The notes below the pieces were generated by a model. The model was not told the DNA's origin. It saw only the letters and a program-made list of their open reading frames with translations, and did no database searches. Positions 16,046-25,423 of a stretch of DNA of 64,000 nucleotides are shown piece after piece. Each line of letters starts with the position of its first letter. Position 1 is the first letter of the stretch. This DNA comes from JBFIHF01 sp964411125. Lineage in GTDB: Bacteria > Myxococcota_A > Bradymonadia > Bradymonadales > Bradymonadaceae. Made by a program: the position numbers and the translations under genes. The stretch lies in assembly GCA_964411125.1 (NCBI GenBank), contig CAYPJU010000005.1:92865-156864 (forward strand), written 5' to 3'.

Positions 16046-17650
16046 ATGTTTCGTAGGCCCATCGCAGTAGCTGCCTTCCTGGCAGTCGTACTTCCCTTCA
16101 GCGTCGCAGCGCAGGACGAGGGCGGGATGAGTTTCGGTGAGGAGGATGTCGAGCCCGTTGCGGCCCAGGCGGATCCGAACAATCCGAACGCGAAGATCAT
16201 CGAGGAGGGCAAAGCTCTCTACGAGCAGAAGAAGTACGACGAAGCGTCGTTGCTCTTCTTCAAGGTGCTCAACACTTCGGACGCCGGGGCGGAGGTCTAC
16301 AAGGCCGAGGCCCAGTACGAGTTGGCCAAGACGCTGCTCAAGATGGAGCTGTATCAGGGCGCGCTGAGCTACTTCGGCAAGATCGTGGACGAGGGGGAGA
16401 CGCATCCGTTCTTCATCCCGACCCTGCGTGGCCTCGTGGTCCTCACTGACGAGGTTGCCGAGGATCCGCTCTTGATGGAGCGCCTCGCCGCCTACCGAGA
16501 TTTTTCCACCGACGTCCCCGAGAAATACCGCGACCGGTTCGCGTACCTGGTGGGGCGTTACCTCTACACGCAGCTCGAAGTCGACGCCGCGCTCGAGCTG
16601 CTCAATCAGGTGACGCCGAGAAGCAACGACTACGTCAAGGCGCGCTACATCGCGGGCGTCACCCACGTCGCGAACTACGACGCGCAGCCGGCCGTCGCCG
16701 CCTTCAAGGACGTCCTTCGCGTGCTCACGCCCAAGAAAGACGCGGGAGAACTCAGCGAAGACGAACAGCGTCTCTACGAGATGGCGAACCTCGCGATGGC
16801 CCGCGTCTTCTACTCTACCGGGCAGTACGACCAGAGCCTGAAGTACTACGGCCAGGTGTCGCGACGCTCGGAGCGGTGGCCAAGCGCACTGTTCGAATCG
16901 AGCTGGGCCTACTTCCAGGTCGACCAGTACAACAAGGCGCTGGGCAATCTGCACACGCTCAACAGCCCGTTCTTTGCGAACCAGTACTTCCCGGAAGGCC
17001 CGATCCTGTCGTCGGTGATCTTCTTCTACAACTGCAAGTACGACCGCGTTCGCGCCGTGCTCGACGAGTTCATGTACGAGTACGAACCGATCCTCGTCGA
17101 GGTCGAGAACGTCCTCGCGACGAGTGGGGAAGATCCCGACGCGATGTACGAGTGGTTGATCCTCGTCCGTGAGGGGGGGCAGACGCCCGAACTCATGCAG
17201 GTCGCGAACACCGCGCTCGACGACGAACAGATCAGTCGAAAGCTCGCCCTCATCGACGCGATCCAGAAAGAGATCGAGAAGATCGGGGACATGCCCAAAG
17301 GCTGGACCAACAGCGGGTTGGGCAACACGCTCGTTCAGGACAACGAGCTGGCGATCTCCTTCGCGAAGAGCGACGCGGGATCGATTGCCACACAGCGCCT
17401 CGAGCGCGTGCAGCGTGAGCTGCAGGACTACGTCCTCGAGCAGGAGAAGATCCTGTTCGAAGTGACGCGGGCCGAACGCGGAGAGATCGAGGCAGACTTG
17501 AGAAGTCAGCAGGACGTGGAAGCCAACGTCACCGCCAAACCGTCGATCGACGTCTCCGACGAAGAGCTCTACTGGACCTTCGAGGGCGAATACTGGCGTG
17601 ACGAGCTCGGTTTCTATCTGTTCACCGTCAACTCGGAGTGTTCGCGCTGA
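16046..17650 (+). CDS. Periplasmic TPR protein at the head of the Glt-like cluster (GltC-like, tentative)
   Basis: 534 aa from ATG 16046, which gives a clean signal peptide (MFRRPIAVAAFLAVVLPFSV, AAQ-DE). TPR-like helices run from about residue 45 (AKIIEEGKALYEQKKYDEAS) to 330, for example RVFYSTGQYDQSLKYYGQVS. The C-terminus ends ELYWTFEGEYWRDELGFYLF, a motif I associate with TPR proteins of deltaproteobacterial envelope complexes. In Myxococcus a TPR protein, GltC, works with the outer-membrane Glt proteins, and this gene may be its counterpart, but I cannot confirm orthology. The reading frame ends 44 bp before the preferred gltD start. Confidence 0.65.
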   Translation: MFRRPIAVAAFLAVVLPFSVAAQDEGGMSFGEEDVEPVAAQADPNNPNAKIIEEGKALYEQKKYDEASLLFFKVLNTSDAGAEVYKAEAQYELAKTLLKMELYQGALSYFGKIVDEGETHPFFIPTLRGLVVLTDEVAEDPLLMERLAAYRDFSTDVPEKYRDRFAYLVGRYLYTQLEVDAALELLNQVTPRSNDYVKARYIAGVTHVANYDAQPAVAAFKDVLRVLTPKKDAGELSEDEQRLYEMANLAMARVFYSTGQYDQSLKYYGQVSRRSERWPSALFESSWAYFQVDQYNKALGNLHTLNSPFFANQYFPEGPILSSVIFFYNCKYDRVRAVLDEFMYEYEPILVEVENVLATSGEDPDAMYEWLILVREGGQTPELMQVANTALDDEQISRKLALIDAIQKEIEKIGDMPKGWTNSGLGNTLVQDNELAISFAKSDAGSIATQRLERVQRELQDYVLEQEKILFEVTRAERGEIEADLRSQQDVEANVTAKPSIDVSDEELYWTFEGEYWRDELGFYLFTVNSECSR

Positions 17651-17694
17651 TGAGTCGGCGAACCGCGGGACGACCCCGCGCAGGAGTGAAGCAC

Positions 17695-20600
17695 ATGTCG
17701 AAGTTCGAGATTCGAAAGCCCTCTCGTTGGATGCGGGGTACCGCCAGCGTCATCGCAGCGCTGGCGCTGTTCGTTATGGCCCCCGCCACAGCGACCGCTC
17801 AGGCCGAGGAAGACAAAAAGGAGATCGCCGTCGAGGCGACCGCCGTCAAGAAGGAGTCGCGCGAGAAGCTCGACACCTCGACGAAGCCGAAGGACATCTT
17901 CGTCGTCGAAAAACAGATGCAGAGCGTCAAGAAGATCGACGAGGGCATCGTCCGGATGAAGCGGCTCATCGACCGAGCCGCCAAGAACAACCCGGAGCGC
18001 GCCGAGTTCCTCTTCAACCTCTCCGAACTCTACTGGGAGAAATCCAAGTGGTACGAGCAGGAGTCGTTCGCCAAGCAGGACGAATGCTACAAGCTCCAGG
18101 ACGCCGGGCAGGAAGGTAAGGCCAAAGCGTGTGAGGCGTCGCGCAAGCAGATGCTGCAGGAGTCTCAACGACTTCGCGAGTCCTCGGTGGAGCTGTATGT
18201 CGACATCATCCGGAACTATCCAGAGTTCAAAGATCTAGACCAGGTCTACTATTACCTGGGCGCCAACCTGATGGAGATTGGCAAGCGCGACGAAGCGCTC
18301 GACATCTTCCGTCGTCTGATCGCCGACTACCCGCAGTCCAAGTTCGTCCCGAACGTGCTTCTCGCCTTCGGCGATTACTACTTCGACAAGGACGACATGG
18401 ACTCGGCGCTCAAGGCCTACAAGCGCGTCCGCAAGTACCCGAAATCGAGCGTCTACGGCTACGCCCGCTACAAAGAGGCGTGGTGTTACTTCAACCTCGA
18501 GGGCAAGGAAAAGGCGCTCGACACGTTCCTCGAGACCCTGAAGATCGCCAAGGAGAACCCGCAGGTCTCGACGAGCAGCGGTCTGCAGCGACAGACGCGA
18601 AAGGACATCGTCCTCACGTACTCGTTCTTCGGCGCGCCGGAGAAAGCGATCCCGTTCTTCAAGCGGATCTCGGGTAACGAAGAAAACGAGTGGCTCGAGA
18701 TGGGCGAGCGGCTCGCCGTCATGTACGCGGACAAAGGTAATCCGACCGATTCCACGCGCCTGTTCCGCGAGCTGATTCGCCTCAACAAGGACAGCGTCGC
18801 GACGATCCGATATCAGAAGGAGATCGTCCGTAACACGACGACGATCAACTCCTACTCCAAGGAGTCGGTGGAGGAGCTGGTGCGCCTCATGAAGCTCGTC
18901 CAGCTCGGCGACGCCGGCAAGTTCGCAGACCTCGACAAGGAGAAGTGGCCGCAACAAAAGGCGCAGGTCGAAGAGATGATCCGCGCGTGGTCGACCACGT
19001 ACCATCGAGAGGCGCAGAAGACGAAGAACGCCGACCTCTACGCGATGGCGTACTTCCTCTACAAATTCTACCTGGAGACCTTCAAGGACACCGAGAAGGA
19101 ATACCAGATGACCTTCTTCTACGGGGAGCTCCTCTACAAGCTCCAGAAGTGGGAGGAGGCCGCGACCGCGTACGAACGCGTCGTCGAGATTCAGCCCAAG
19201 GGCGAGTACACGAACGAATCTGTGCACGGCCTGGTGCTCTCCTATTTCAAGATCGTCAGCATCTCCGAAGAGCAGGCTGACCTGAACAAGCGTAACGAAG
19301 AGCTGCTCGCCTCCACCGAAGAGGACGAGGACGGCAAGAAGAAGGACGACAAGCCGAAGCCTCCCCCCACTCCGAAAGAGATCCCGGATCTGCACCAGCG
19401 CCTGATTCGGGCGTGCAAGCTCTACTCGGAGCTCAATCCGGACGGCGAGCGCATCGTCGACGTGAAGTACACGATGGCGCGCGTCTACTACGACTACGAC
19501 CACCTCGAAGAGGCGATCGTCGCGTTCAAGGACATCGCGTACTCGCACCCTGAGCACCGCCTCGCGGTCATCGCGGCGAACCTCCACCTGGACGCGCTGA
19601 ACATTCTGAACAAGTTCGACGAGCTCCACGCTGCGGTTCTCGAGTATCTCGAAAAGCGACCGATCCAGGATGAGGCCTTCATCGAAGACCTGGTCGCCCT
19701 CGACTCCTCGATCCGCTTCAAGAAGTGCGACATCCTCCAGGAAGAGGAGAAGTGGAAGGAGACGGCGGCGTGCTTCGTCGCTTTCTACAAGGACTTCCCG
19801 CAGGCCGAGCTCATCGACAAGGCGCTCTACAACGCTGCGCTCGCCTACGAACGTCAGCGTGAGCTCGGCAAGGCGATCCAGGTTCGTATCTTCCTGCTGA
19901 AGGACATCCCGGAGTCGCCGCTCGCGCCCAAGACCCTCTACATGATCGGCGGTAACTACCATGCTCTCGCCGTCTACTCGGAAGCGGCGAAGTTCTACGA
20001 ACTGTATGCGGAGAACTACCCGAAGCTCGACGACGCCGAGAAGGCGCTGTCGAACGCGGCGACGTTCCGACACGGTCTGGGTCAGCTCGATCTCGCGGTG
20101 AAGAACTTCGAGAAGTATCTCGAGCTCTACGGCGCACGTGACGAGAAGCGCTCGGCGGAGGTCTACTTCTTCATCGCCGAGATCTACGAGCAGCAGGGCG
20201 ATTCGAAGAAGGCCTTCGATCAGTACAACAACTACATCCGCAAGATGGCGAAGAAGGGGACCCCCGACCATCTTCTTCAAGCGCATGTCCGGATCGGACT
20301 GCACTACGAAAAGCAGGGGGGCAAGTCGAACCATCGCAAAGCGATGTCGTGGTTCGAGAAGACGCTCAAGAAGTTCAACTCGTACAGCAAGTCCGAGCAG
20401 GAGGCGATGAAGGCGGGCCGCGACGCTGCGGCGCAGGCCAAGTTCATGTTCGGCGAGGAACAGTTCCTCGAGATGCAGGCGATCAAGATCGACTCGCAGG
20501 ACGAGAAGAAACTGAAGAAGATCCTGGAGAAGAAGACGAAGCTCGGCGCCGAGGCGGAGAAGACGTTCAAGAGCGTCATCGAGTTCAACCGTCCCGACTG

Positions 20601-21027
20601 GGCGATCGCCGCCTTCTACCGCATCGGAGCGGGTTACCAGGACTTCGCGGAGAACATCCGTAACTCGCCGATCCCCAAGCGCCTCACGTACGACCAGAAA
20701 GAGATCTACAAGGGTGTCCTGGAGGACGCGGCGGTGAAGGTGGAGGAGAACGCGGTGGAGGCGTACAAGGGCGCGCTTCTGATCGCCCGCGAGAAGAGCT
20801 GGTTCAACGAGTACAGCAAGAAGGCGGAGATCGCCCTGGCGCAGCTGCGCCCCAAAGAGTTCCGTAAGCCTTCGGAGCTTCGCGCGGAGCCGACGTATCT
20901 GGCCGACGGTCTGACGCGCACGGCCTTCATCAAGGAAGTCAAAGACGACCGCGAGGTCGAGAATCTGTTCGGCGGCGAAGCCGAGCCCGGTACGGTCGAG
21001 CCTAGCGCTCCGACCTCCCAGCGCTGA
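17695..21027 (+). CDS. gltD: GltD/AgmU-like periplasmic TPR protein
   Basis: 1110 aa from ATG 17695, with AGGAG at 17682-17686; in-frame starts at 17638 (GTG) and 17650 (ATG, overlapping the previous stop) are alternatives. Signal peptide: RWMRGTASVIAALALFVMAP…ATAQA. Then TPR repeats cover most of the chain (for example YYLGANLMEIGKRDEALDIF, AEVYFFIAEIYEQQGDSKKA), with a Lys/Pro-rich linker near residues 550-565 (KKKDDKPKPPPTPKE). Size, repeats and position directly before gltE, gltF and gltG match Myxococcus GltD (AgmU, about 1.2 kaa), a periplasmic part of the gliding motor that links inner- and outer-membrane Glt proteins. The C-terminal tail is acidic. The paralogous Nfs spore-coat machine has a similar protein, so a role other than gliding is possible. 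Confidence 0.8.
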   Translation: MSKFEIRKPSRWMRGTASVIAALALFVMAPATATAQAEEDKKEIAVEATAVKKESREKLDTSTKPKDIFVVEKQMQSVKKIDEGIVRMKRLIDRAAKNNPERAEFLFNLSELYWEKSKWYEQESFAKQDECYKLQDAGQEGKAKACEASRKQMLQESQRLRESSVELYVDIIRNYPEFKDLDQVYYYLGANLMEIGKRDEALDIFRRLIADYPQSKFVPNVLLAFGDYYFDKDDMDSALKAYKRVRKYPKSSVYGYARYKEAWCYFNLEGKEKALDTFLETLKIAKENPQVSTSSGLQRQTRKDIVLTYSFFGAPEKAIPFFKRISGNEENEWLEMGERLAVMYADKGNPTDSTRLFRELIRLNKDSVATIRYQKEIVRNTTTINSYSKESVEELVRLMKLVQLGDAGKFADLDKEKWPQQKAQVEEMIRAWSTTYHREAQKTKNADLYAMAYFLYKFYLETFKDTEKEYQMTFFYGELLYKLQKWEEAATAYERVVEIQPKGEYTNESVHGLVLSYFKIVSISEEQADLNKRNEELLASTEEDEDGKKKDDKPKPPPTPKEIPDLHQRLIRACKLYSELNPDGERIVDVKYTMARVYYDYDHLEEAIVAFKDIAYSHPEHRLAVIAANLHLDALNILNKFDELHAAVLEYLEKRPIQDEAFIEDLVALDSSIRFKKCDILQEEEKWKETAACFVAFYKDFPQAELIDKALYNAALAYERQRELGKAIQVRIFLLKDIPESPLAPKTLYMIGGNYHALAVYSEAAKFYELYAENYPKLDDAEKALSNAATFRHGLGQLDLAVKNFEKYLELYGARDEKRSAEVYFFIAEIYEQQGDSKKAFDQYNNYIRKMAKKGTPDHLLQAHVRIGLHYEKQGGKSNHRKAMSWFEKTLKKFNSYSKSEQEAMKAGRDAAAQAKFMFGEEQFLEMQAIKIDSQDEKKLKKILEKKTKLGAEAEKTFKSVIEFNRPDWAIAAFYRIGAGYQDFAENIRNSPIPKRLTYDQKEIYKGVLEDAAVKVEENAVEAYKGALLIAREKSWFNEYSKKAEIALAQLRPKEFRKPSELRAEPTYLADGLTRTAFIKEVKDDREVENLFGGEAEPGTVEPSAPTSQR

Positions 21028-21039
21028 GGAGAGCGACCG

Positions 21040-22428
21040 ATGACGAAGAATTTTTTCAGGAAGATGGCCATCGTGTCGATCGTCGCGCTCAGCGTGGCGT
21101 GTTCGGGGAACAAGGGGACGAAGAAGGACCCGGATCCGACGACGAGTCAGCTCGGTGCGACGGAAAACAAGAAGGCGATCGAGGCCTTCGAGAAGGCGTC
21201 GGCCGCCTACGAAAAGGGCGGTGATGCGGCGCTCGATCAGGTGGAAGGGCACCTGCGCGAGGCGTTGGACCAGGACAAGAACTTCGGCAAGGCTTGGTTC
21301 AACCTCGGGGTCGTCGCCGAGAAGAAGGGCGACAAGGCCGCGGCCAAGGAGCACTACGAGAAGGCGATCGCAGTGTCGCCGAGCCTGGGAGCACCGCTGG
21401 TGAACCTGGGGATGATGGCCGCCGAGGACGGAGACAAGGCGACGGCGCGGGATTTTTTCCAGCGTGCGGTCGAGGCGGACCGATTCAACCCGGACGCGCA
21501 CAGCAACATCAGCGTGTTCTACCGTGAGCAGGGTGATTTCAAGGAGGCGGTGAAGCACGCGCGCCTCGCGCTCGCCGGCAACGCGGAGAACCTGGACGCC
21601 TACGCGAACCTGGCGCGGATCTACTACCGCCGGGGGAACTACGACGTGGCGCTGCTGGTGGCGCTCAACGCGCTGAAGATGGACGAGACGAAGGCGGACA
21701 TCCACAACATCGTGGGCCTCGTCTGGCTGGCGAAGAACGACGTCACGGAAGCGATTCGGAACTTCCAACGCGCCATCGAACACGACGCGAATCACGTGCC
21801 GGCCCACATGAACCTCGGGGCGATCGTCCTCAACGTCCGTGACTACGAGCGGGCGATCGGACACTTCGAGAAGGTCCTCGCGCAGCAACCGAAGAACTGG
21901 GATGCGAAGATCTCGGTGGCGGTGGCGAAGCGGGGCATGGGGGACCTGGCGGGCGCCGCGGCGATCTATCAGGAGGTGAAGGCCGCCGACCCGAGCAACG
22001 CGCTCGTGGAGTTCAACCTGGGGGTGCTCGAGCACGAGCACCTCGCGCAGAACGCGATGCTCGGGACGACCGATCCGCCCGAGGATCCGATCGAGCAGAT
22101 GGAGTGGACGATCAAGAACATGCAGGCAGCCCTGGAGCACTATCAGAAGGGCGTCGATCACTACCGGACGTTCCTCTCGATGGAGGGGGCATCGCCCGAA
22201 GCGCGTGAAGATGCACAGACGCGAATTGGACAGGTGCAGCAGATCATCGATCTGACGAGTGAGCAGATTCCGCAGCTGCAGCAGCAGAAGGAGCAGATCC
22301 GTCAGGATCTCGCCGCGGAAGCTGCCGCGATCGAGGCGGAGAAGAAAGCCGAAGCGGAAGCCGCGAACCAGCCGCCGGAGGGAGGGGCTCCCGCCGAAGG
22401 TGGAGACGGTGCCGAGGGCGCTCAGTGA
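21040..22428 (+). CDS. gltE: GltE/AglT-like TPR lipoprotein
   Basis: 462 aa, 12 bp after gltD. Signal peptide MTKNFFRKMAIVSIVALSVAC with lipobox LSVAC (Cys21). At least seven TPRs run from about residue 48 to 330 (AWFNLGVVAEKKGDKAAAKE, AYANLARIYYRRGNYDVALL, AHMNLGAIVLNVRDYERAIG). Then comes a charged helical region (about 330-430) and an Ala/Glu/Gly-rich tail. Lipoprotein, size and order match Myxococcus GltE (AglT), a periplasm-facing lipoprotein needed for gliding. Predicted outer-membrane sorting is inferred from SGNKG after the Cys, which lacks Asp at +2. Confidence 0.85.
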   Translation: MTKNFFRKMAIVSIVALSVACSGNKGTKKDPDPTTSQLGATENKKAIEAFEKASAAYEKGGDAALDQVEGHLREALDQDKNFGKAWFNLGVVAEKKGDKAAAKEHYEKAIAVSPSLGAPLVNLGMMAAEDGDKATARDFFQRAVEADRFNPDAHSNISVFYREQGDFKEAVKHARLALAGNAENLDAYANLARIYYRRGNYDVALLVALNALKMDETKADIHNIVGLVWLAKNDVTEAIRNFQRAIEHDANHVPAHMNLGAIVLNVRDYERAIGHFEKVLAQQPKNWDAKISVAVAKRGMGDLAGAAAIYQEVKAADPSNALVEFNLGVLEHEHLAQNAMLGTTDPPEDPIEQMEWTIKNMQAALEHYQKGVDHYRTFLSMEGASPEAREDAQTRIGQVQQIIDLTSEQIPQLQQQKEQIRQDLAAEAAAIEAEKKAEAEAANQPPEGGAPAEGGDGAEGAQ

Positions 22429-22597
22429 CGATCGCACTGTGCCTGCGGCTTTTGCCGCCGAAACTGGTGTGCTACTCTCTTACCAGGTCATACGCAGAAA
22501 AAATCACGTTCCGCGAAACTTTTTCGGAACATCGAGCACGCGACGTTGTCATGAAGAGGGACAGCGGCGGTCGTCGCTACGACGTAGGAGAAGAGGC

Positions 22598-22891
22598 ATG
22601 AAGAAGCTCATCGCATCAGTAGTCTTCGTAGGGTTCGCCGTTCCCGGGTTCGCGTTCGCACAGGACGCGCTTCCGACGGCGGGTGAAGCCATGGGCGGAG
22701 CTGGGGGAGACGGAAACGTCGTCTACAAGAAAGAGACGGAGTACGACTTCGAAGCCGACGACGTGGAGGGCAACCTGGTGAAGCCCGACGAGGCGAACAT
22801 CACCGGTGAGCAGCACTCGAAGACGAGCAGCCTCATCAAGATTCGCCAGGACTTCATCCCCGAGATGCTGAAGAGCGTCGAGGACATTTGA
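22598..22891 (+). CDS. gltF: GltF/CglF-like small exported protein
   Basis: 97 aa from ATG 22598, with TAGGAG upstream (22585-22590). A signal peptide (MKKLIASVVFVGFAVPGFAF…) is followed by a Gly-rich bit and a charged segment: YKKETEYDFEADDVEGNLVK, then HSKTSSLIKIRQDFIPEMLK and SVEDI at the end. That ending is what I recognise from the short CglF/GltF proteins of Myxococcus, which lie between gltE and gltG as this gene does. Work on M. xanthus places GltF in the inner-membrane/periplasmic part of the motor. It lies 169 bp after gltE, so a separate promoter is possible. Confidence 0.7.
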   Translation: MKKLIASVVFVGFAVPGFAFAQDALPTAGEAMGGAGGDGNVVYKKETEYDFEADDVEGNLVKPDEANITGEQHSKTSSLIKIRQDFIPEMLKSVEDI

Positions 22892-22974
22892 CGATCGCCA
22901 TTTTTGGACACCGGCCGGTATGCCCCATAGGGTGGGGAGAATCCGGTCACCGACTTCTGCAGGAAGAATAGGCC

Positions 22975-25170
22975 ATGGGCAACAGCGTACTGCGCGTTGA
23001 AGTCATCCAGGGAGGAGAGGTAGTACGAACTGAGGAGCTCGACCAAGATGTCATCAAGGTCGGCAAGCTCTCGAGTTCGCACCTCCGCTTGGAAGATCCG
23101 AATGTCTCTCGAATCCACGCCGTAATCGAACGGTCGGGCGATGGACAGTTCAGCGTCATCGACCTTGGTAGTGCGACTGGCACGTACGTCAATGGCGACA
23201 AGGTCACGAAATCCGAGATCGCTGCGGGCGACGAGCTCCAGTTCGGAGACACCACGATCCGCATCGACATCGTCGACGCGAGTGCCGTCGCGGCAGCGGC
23301 AGCCGAAGCGGCTGCGGCCCCGGCGGCCTCCGTGGCAGCGTCGACGGCGGCTACGGCCGCGGCGCCGACGGGTGTTTCTGCCGAGGTACCGGCGACGGCA
23401 TCTCAGTCGATGCCGGTCGCTGGCGTCGTGGACGACGACGGGTTGGTGACGATCGCCGACGGGACCCGGGTGGAGCCGTACACGATCCAGGGCTACTACG
23501 ACGAGGCAGGGAACTACATTCCCGGCTATTACGACGAAACGGGAGCCTACCATCTCGGTTACGGTTACTACGACGACGGTGGGCAGTGGCAGGTCACTTA
23601 CGGCTACTACGACGCCAGCGGTGAGTGGATCGAGACCGATTCCCCCGTCTCGTCGGTGGCGCCGGAGGCGAGCGACTACGCCCTGCACGGTGAGAGCCAC
23701 GCAGGGTACGCCACCGGAGGGCTCGGCGAAGAGACCTCCTGGTTGCTCGGTCACGTCAACGACCGTGAAGTGCTCCAGGAGTCGTTCTTCTCCGATCGCG
23801 GCGGCGATACGCTCGAAGTGGCGATGATCTGGCGAGACCACGTCTTGTCGGTCAACAGCTATGAGGGCAAGGCGCGCAACGTCACGATCGGTCCGAACGA
23901 GGAGAACGACTTCGTGCTTGAGGACCCGTCCTTCACCGAAGACAAGTTCCCTCTCTGCGTCACGGACGGTGCGGGCTACGCGGTGACTTTCACCGGCGAC
24001 ATGACCGGAACCGTGAGCGACGGTGACGAAGTCTTCTCGCTGAGCGAGGCGATCGACCGCGGGCTCGCACGACGTAGCGCCGAGGTCGGCAATGGCTACG
24101 CGATCCCTCTGTCGTCGCGAACGAGCGTCCGCGTGGACGTCGGCGAGACGACGTTCCTCGCGCACTTCACGGATCTGCCGGTCTTGATCGGAGCGGGGGG
24201 CTTGCCGTTCGACACGGCTCCGCTCCCCTACATCGGGGTCAGCGCCGTCGCGCACATCCTCTTCCTCATCCTCGCGATGACGATGCCGGATGCGGCGCGA
24301 AGCCTCGACCTCGATGGCTTCCAGGCCAACGACCGCTTCGTCCAGCTCATGATCACACCAGAGCAGGAAGAAGAGGAAGAGCCCGATTTCATGAAGGACT
24401 CGGGGGACGAGGAGGCTGCCGCCAAGCACAAGGGCGAAGAGGGCAAGGCCGGTAAGGAAGACTCCGAGCAGGCCGACAAGAAGCTCGCGATCAAAGGTCC
24501 CAAGGACAACGAAGATCTCGAGCTGAAGAAGGCGCAGGACATGGAGGTCGCCATGAACGCTGGTATCGCCAGCGAGCTCATGGTCGCGAGCCCCTGGGGC
24601 ACCACCGACACCTCCATCGGCAGCGACGCCATCCACGCGCTCGGCAATCTGCAGGGTGACAGCTTCGGCGAAGCCCGCGGATTCGGCGGTCTCGGTCTGC
24701 ACGGTGCAGGTCGTGGCGGTGGCGGCATCTCCGAGCGCGGTATCGGACTCGCGAACGTCGGGACCGCCGGTCGCGGTGGCGGTGGTCGCGGTGGCAAGGG
24801 CTACGGCAAGGGCGCCGGAGACCTCGGCGAGCGCAGCGCGCGCGTCCCGAAGATCGTCCCCGGTAAGCCGGTCGTTCAGGGGTCGCTGGACAAGGAGATC
24901 ATTCGTCGCGTCGTGCGCCAGCACCGTAACGAGATCAAGTACTGCTACGAGTCCGAGCTTCAGAAGAACAAGAACCTCGGTGGTCGCGTCGTCGTTCGCT
25001 TCACCATCTCGGCGACCGGGTCGGTCGTCTCCGCGGTGGTCAAGGAGTCGAACCTCAGCAATGCCACGGTCGAGCGGTGCATGACCGGCAAGATCCGACG
25101 CTGGGTCTTCCCCGAGCCGAAGGGCGGCGGGATCGTCATCGTGAACTACCCGTTCAACCTCAGCTCCTGA
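22975..25170 (+). CDS. gltG: GltG/PglI-like FHA and TonB-domain inner-membrane protein
   Basis: 731 aa, with AGGAAG before ATG 22975. A cytoplasmic FHA domain (about 27-95: VGKLSSSHLRLEDPNVSRIH, DLGSATGTYVNG) should read phosphothreonine. Then come an Ala/Thr linker (102-145) and four GYYD repeats (about 173-217). A second beta-rich domain (about 280-400) follows, one TM (about 418-437), a Glu/Lys-rich periplasmic stretch, a Gly-rich segment (about 560-625) and a C-terminal TonB-like domain (about 636-731). The last has the conserved Cys pair (IKYCYE, VERCM) and WVFPEPKGGG. This order matches Myxococcus GltG (PglI), thought to transmit motor force across the periplasm. A strong terminator follows. 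Confidence 0.88.
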   Translation: MGNSVLRVEVIQGGEVVRTEELDQDVIKVGKLSSSHLRLEDPNVSRIHAVIERSGDGQFSVIDLGSATGTYVNGDKVTKSEIAAGDELQFGDTTIRIDIVDASAVAAAAAEAAAAPAASVAASTAATAAAPTGVSAEVPATASQSMPVAGVVDDDGLVTIADGTRVEPYTIQGYYDEAGNYIPGYYDETGAYHLGYGYYDDGGQWQVTYGYYDASGEWIETDSPVSSVAPEASDYALHGESHAGYATGGLGEETSWLLGHVNDREVLQESFFSDRGGDTLEVAMIWRDHVLSVNSYEGKARNVTIGPNEENDFVLEDPSFTEDKFPLCVTDGAGYAVTFTGDMTGTVSDGDEVFSLSEAIDRGLARRSAEVGNGYAIPLSSRTSVRVDVGETTFLAHFTDLPVLIGAGGLPFDTAPLPYIGVSAVAHILFLILAMTMPDAARSLDLDGFQANDRFVQLMITPEQEEEEEPDFMKDSGDEEAAAKHKGEEGKAGKEDSEQADKKLAIKGPKDNEDLELKKAQDMEVAMNAGIASELMVASPWGTTDTSIGSDAIHALGNLQGDSFGEARGFGGLGLHGAGRGGGGISERGIGLANVGTAGRGGGGRGGKGYGKGAGDLGERSARVPKIVPGKPVVQGSLDKEIIRRVVRQHRNEIKYCYESELQKNKNLGGRVVVRFTISATGSVVSAVVKESNLSNATVERCMTGKIRRWVFPEPKGGGIVIVNYPFNLSS

Positions 25171-25192
25171 GGCTGCGACCTCGGAACGAAGC

Positions 25193-25225
25193 AAAGGCTG
25201 CCGACCTCGGCAGCCTTTTTCTTTT
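25193..25225 (+). terminator. Strong intrinsic terminator after gltG
   Basis: AAAGGCTGCCGA (25193-25204) pairs with TCGGCAGCCTTT (25207-25218); in practice a 10-bp stem with a six-base loop, followed by TTCTTTT. It ends the gltD-G transcript 22 bp after the gltG stop. Confidence 0.9.
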
Positions 25226-25285
25226 CGGGTCGGCCCCGAAGATTTGCCCGATCCGGGCGAACGACTCCGTGGTGAACAACGGCCG

Positions 25286-25315
25286 TTGCGGGTTCGGAGG
25301 ATCGTCGGCTATCAT
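25286..25315 (+). promoter_or_regulatory. Candidate promoter for the TPR lipoprotein and gltI
   Basis: TTGCGG (25286-25291), an 18-base spacer and TATCAT (25310-25315, five of six matches) lie about 110 bp before the lipoprotein start and just after the gltG terminator. This suggests a second transcript carrying the lipoprotein and perhaps gltI. Confidence 0.5.
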
Positions 25316-25423
25316 GCCGCCATTGGAACGAGCCTCCACCACTGAAAAGCAATTTTCGACGGCACCCTGCGTGCCGTGCCGATGGCGGCGGAATCGTCAG
25401 CCCGACCCTTTGGAGACAATGCG

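Noticed and set aside
14861..16954. 697-codon minus-strand open frame across three genes and a terminator
   Set aside because: It covers two lipoprotein genes, a terminator and a promoter region and shows no domain.
18235..22437. 1400-codon open frame on the minus strand opposite gltD and gltE
   Set aside because: Antisense of two real TPR genes with Leu/Arg/Val-rich composition typical of mirrored GC-rich codons.
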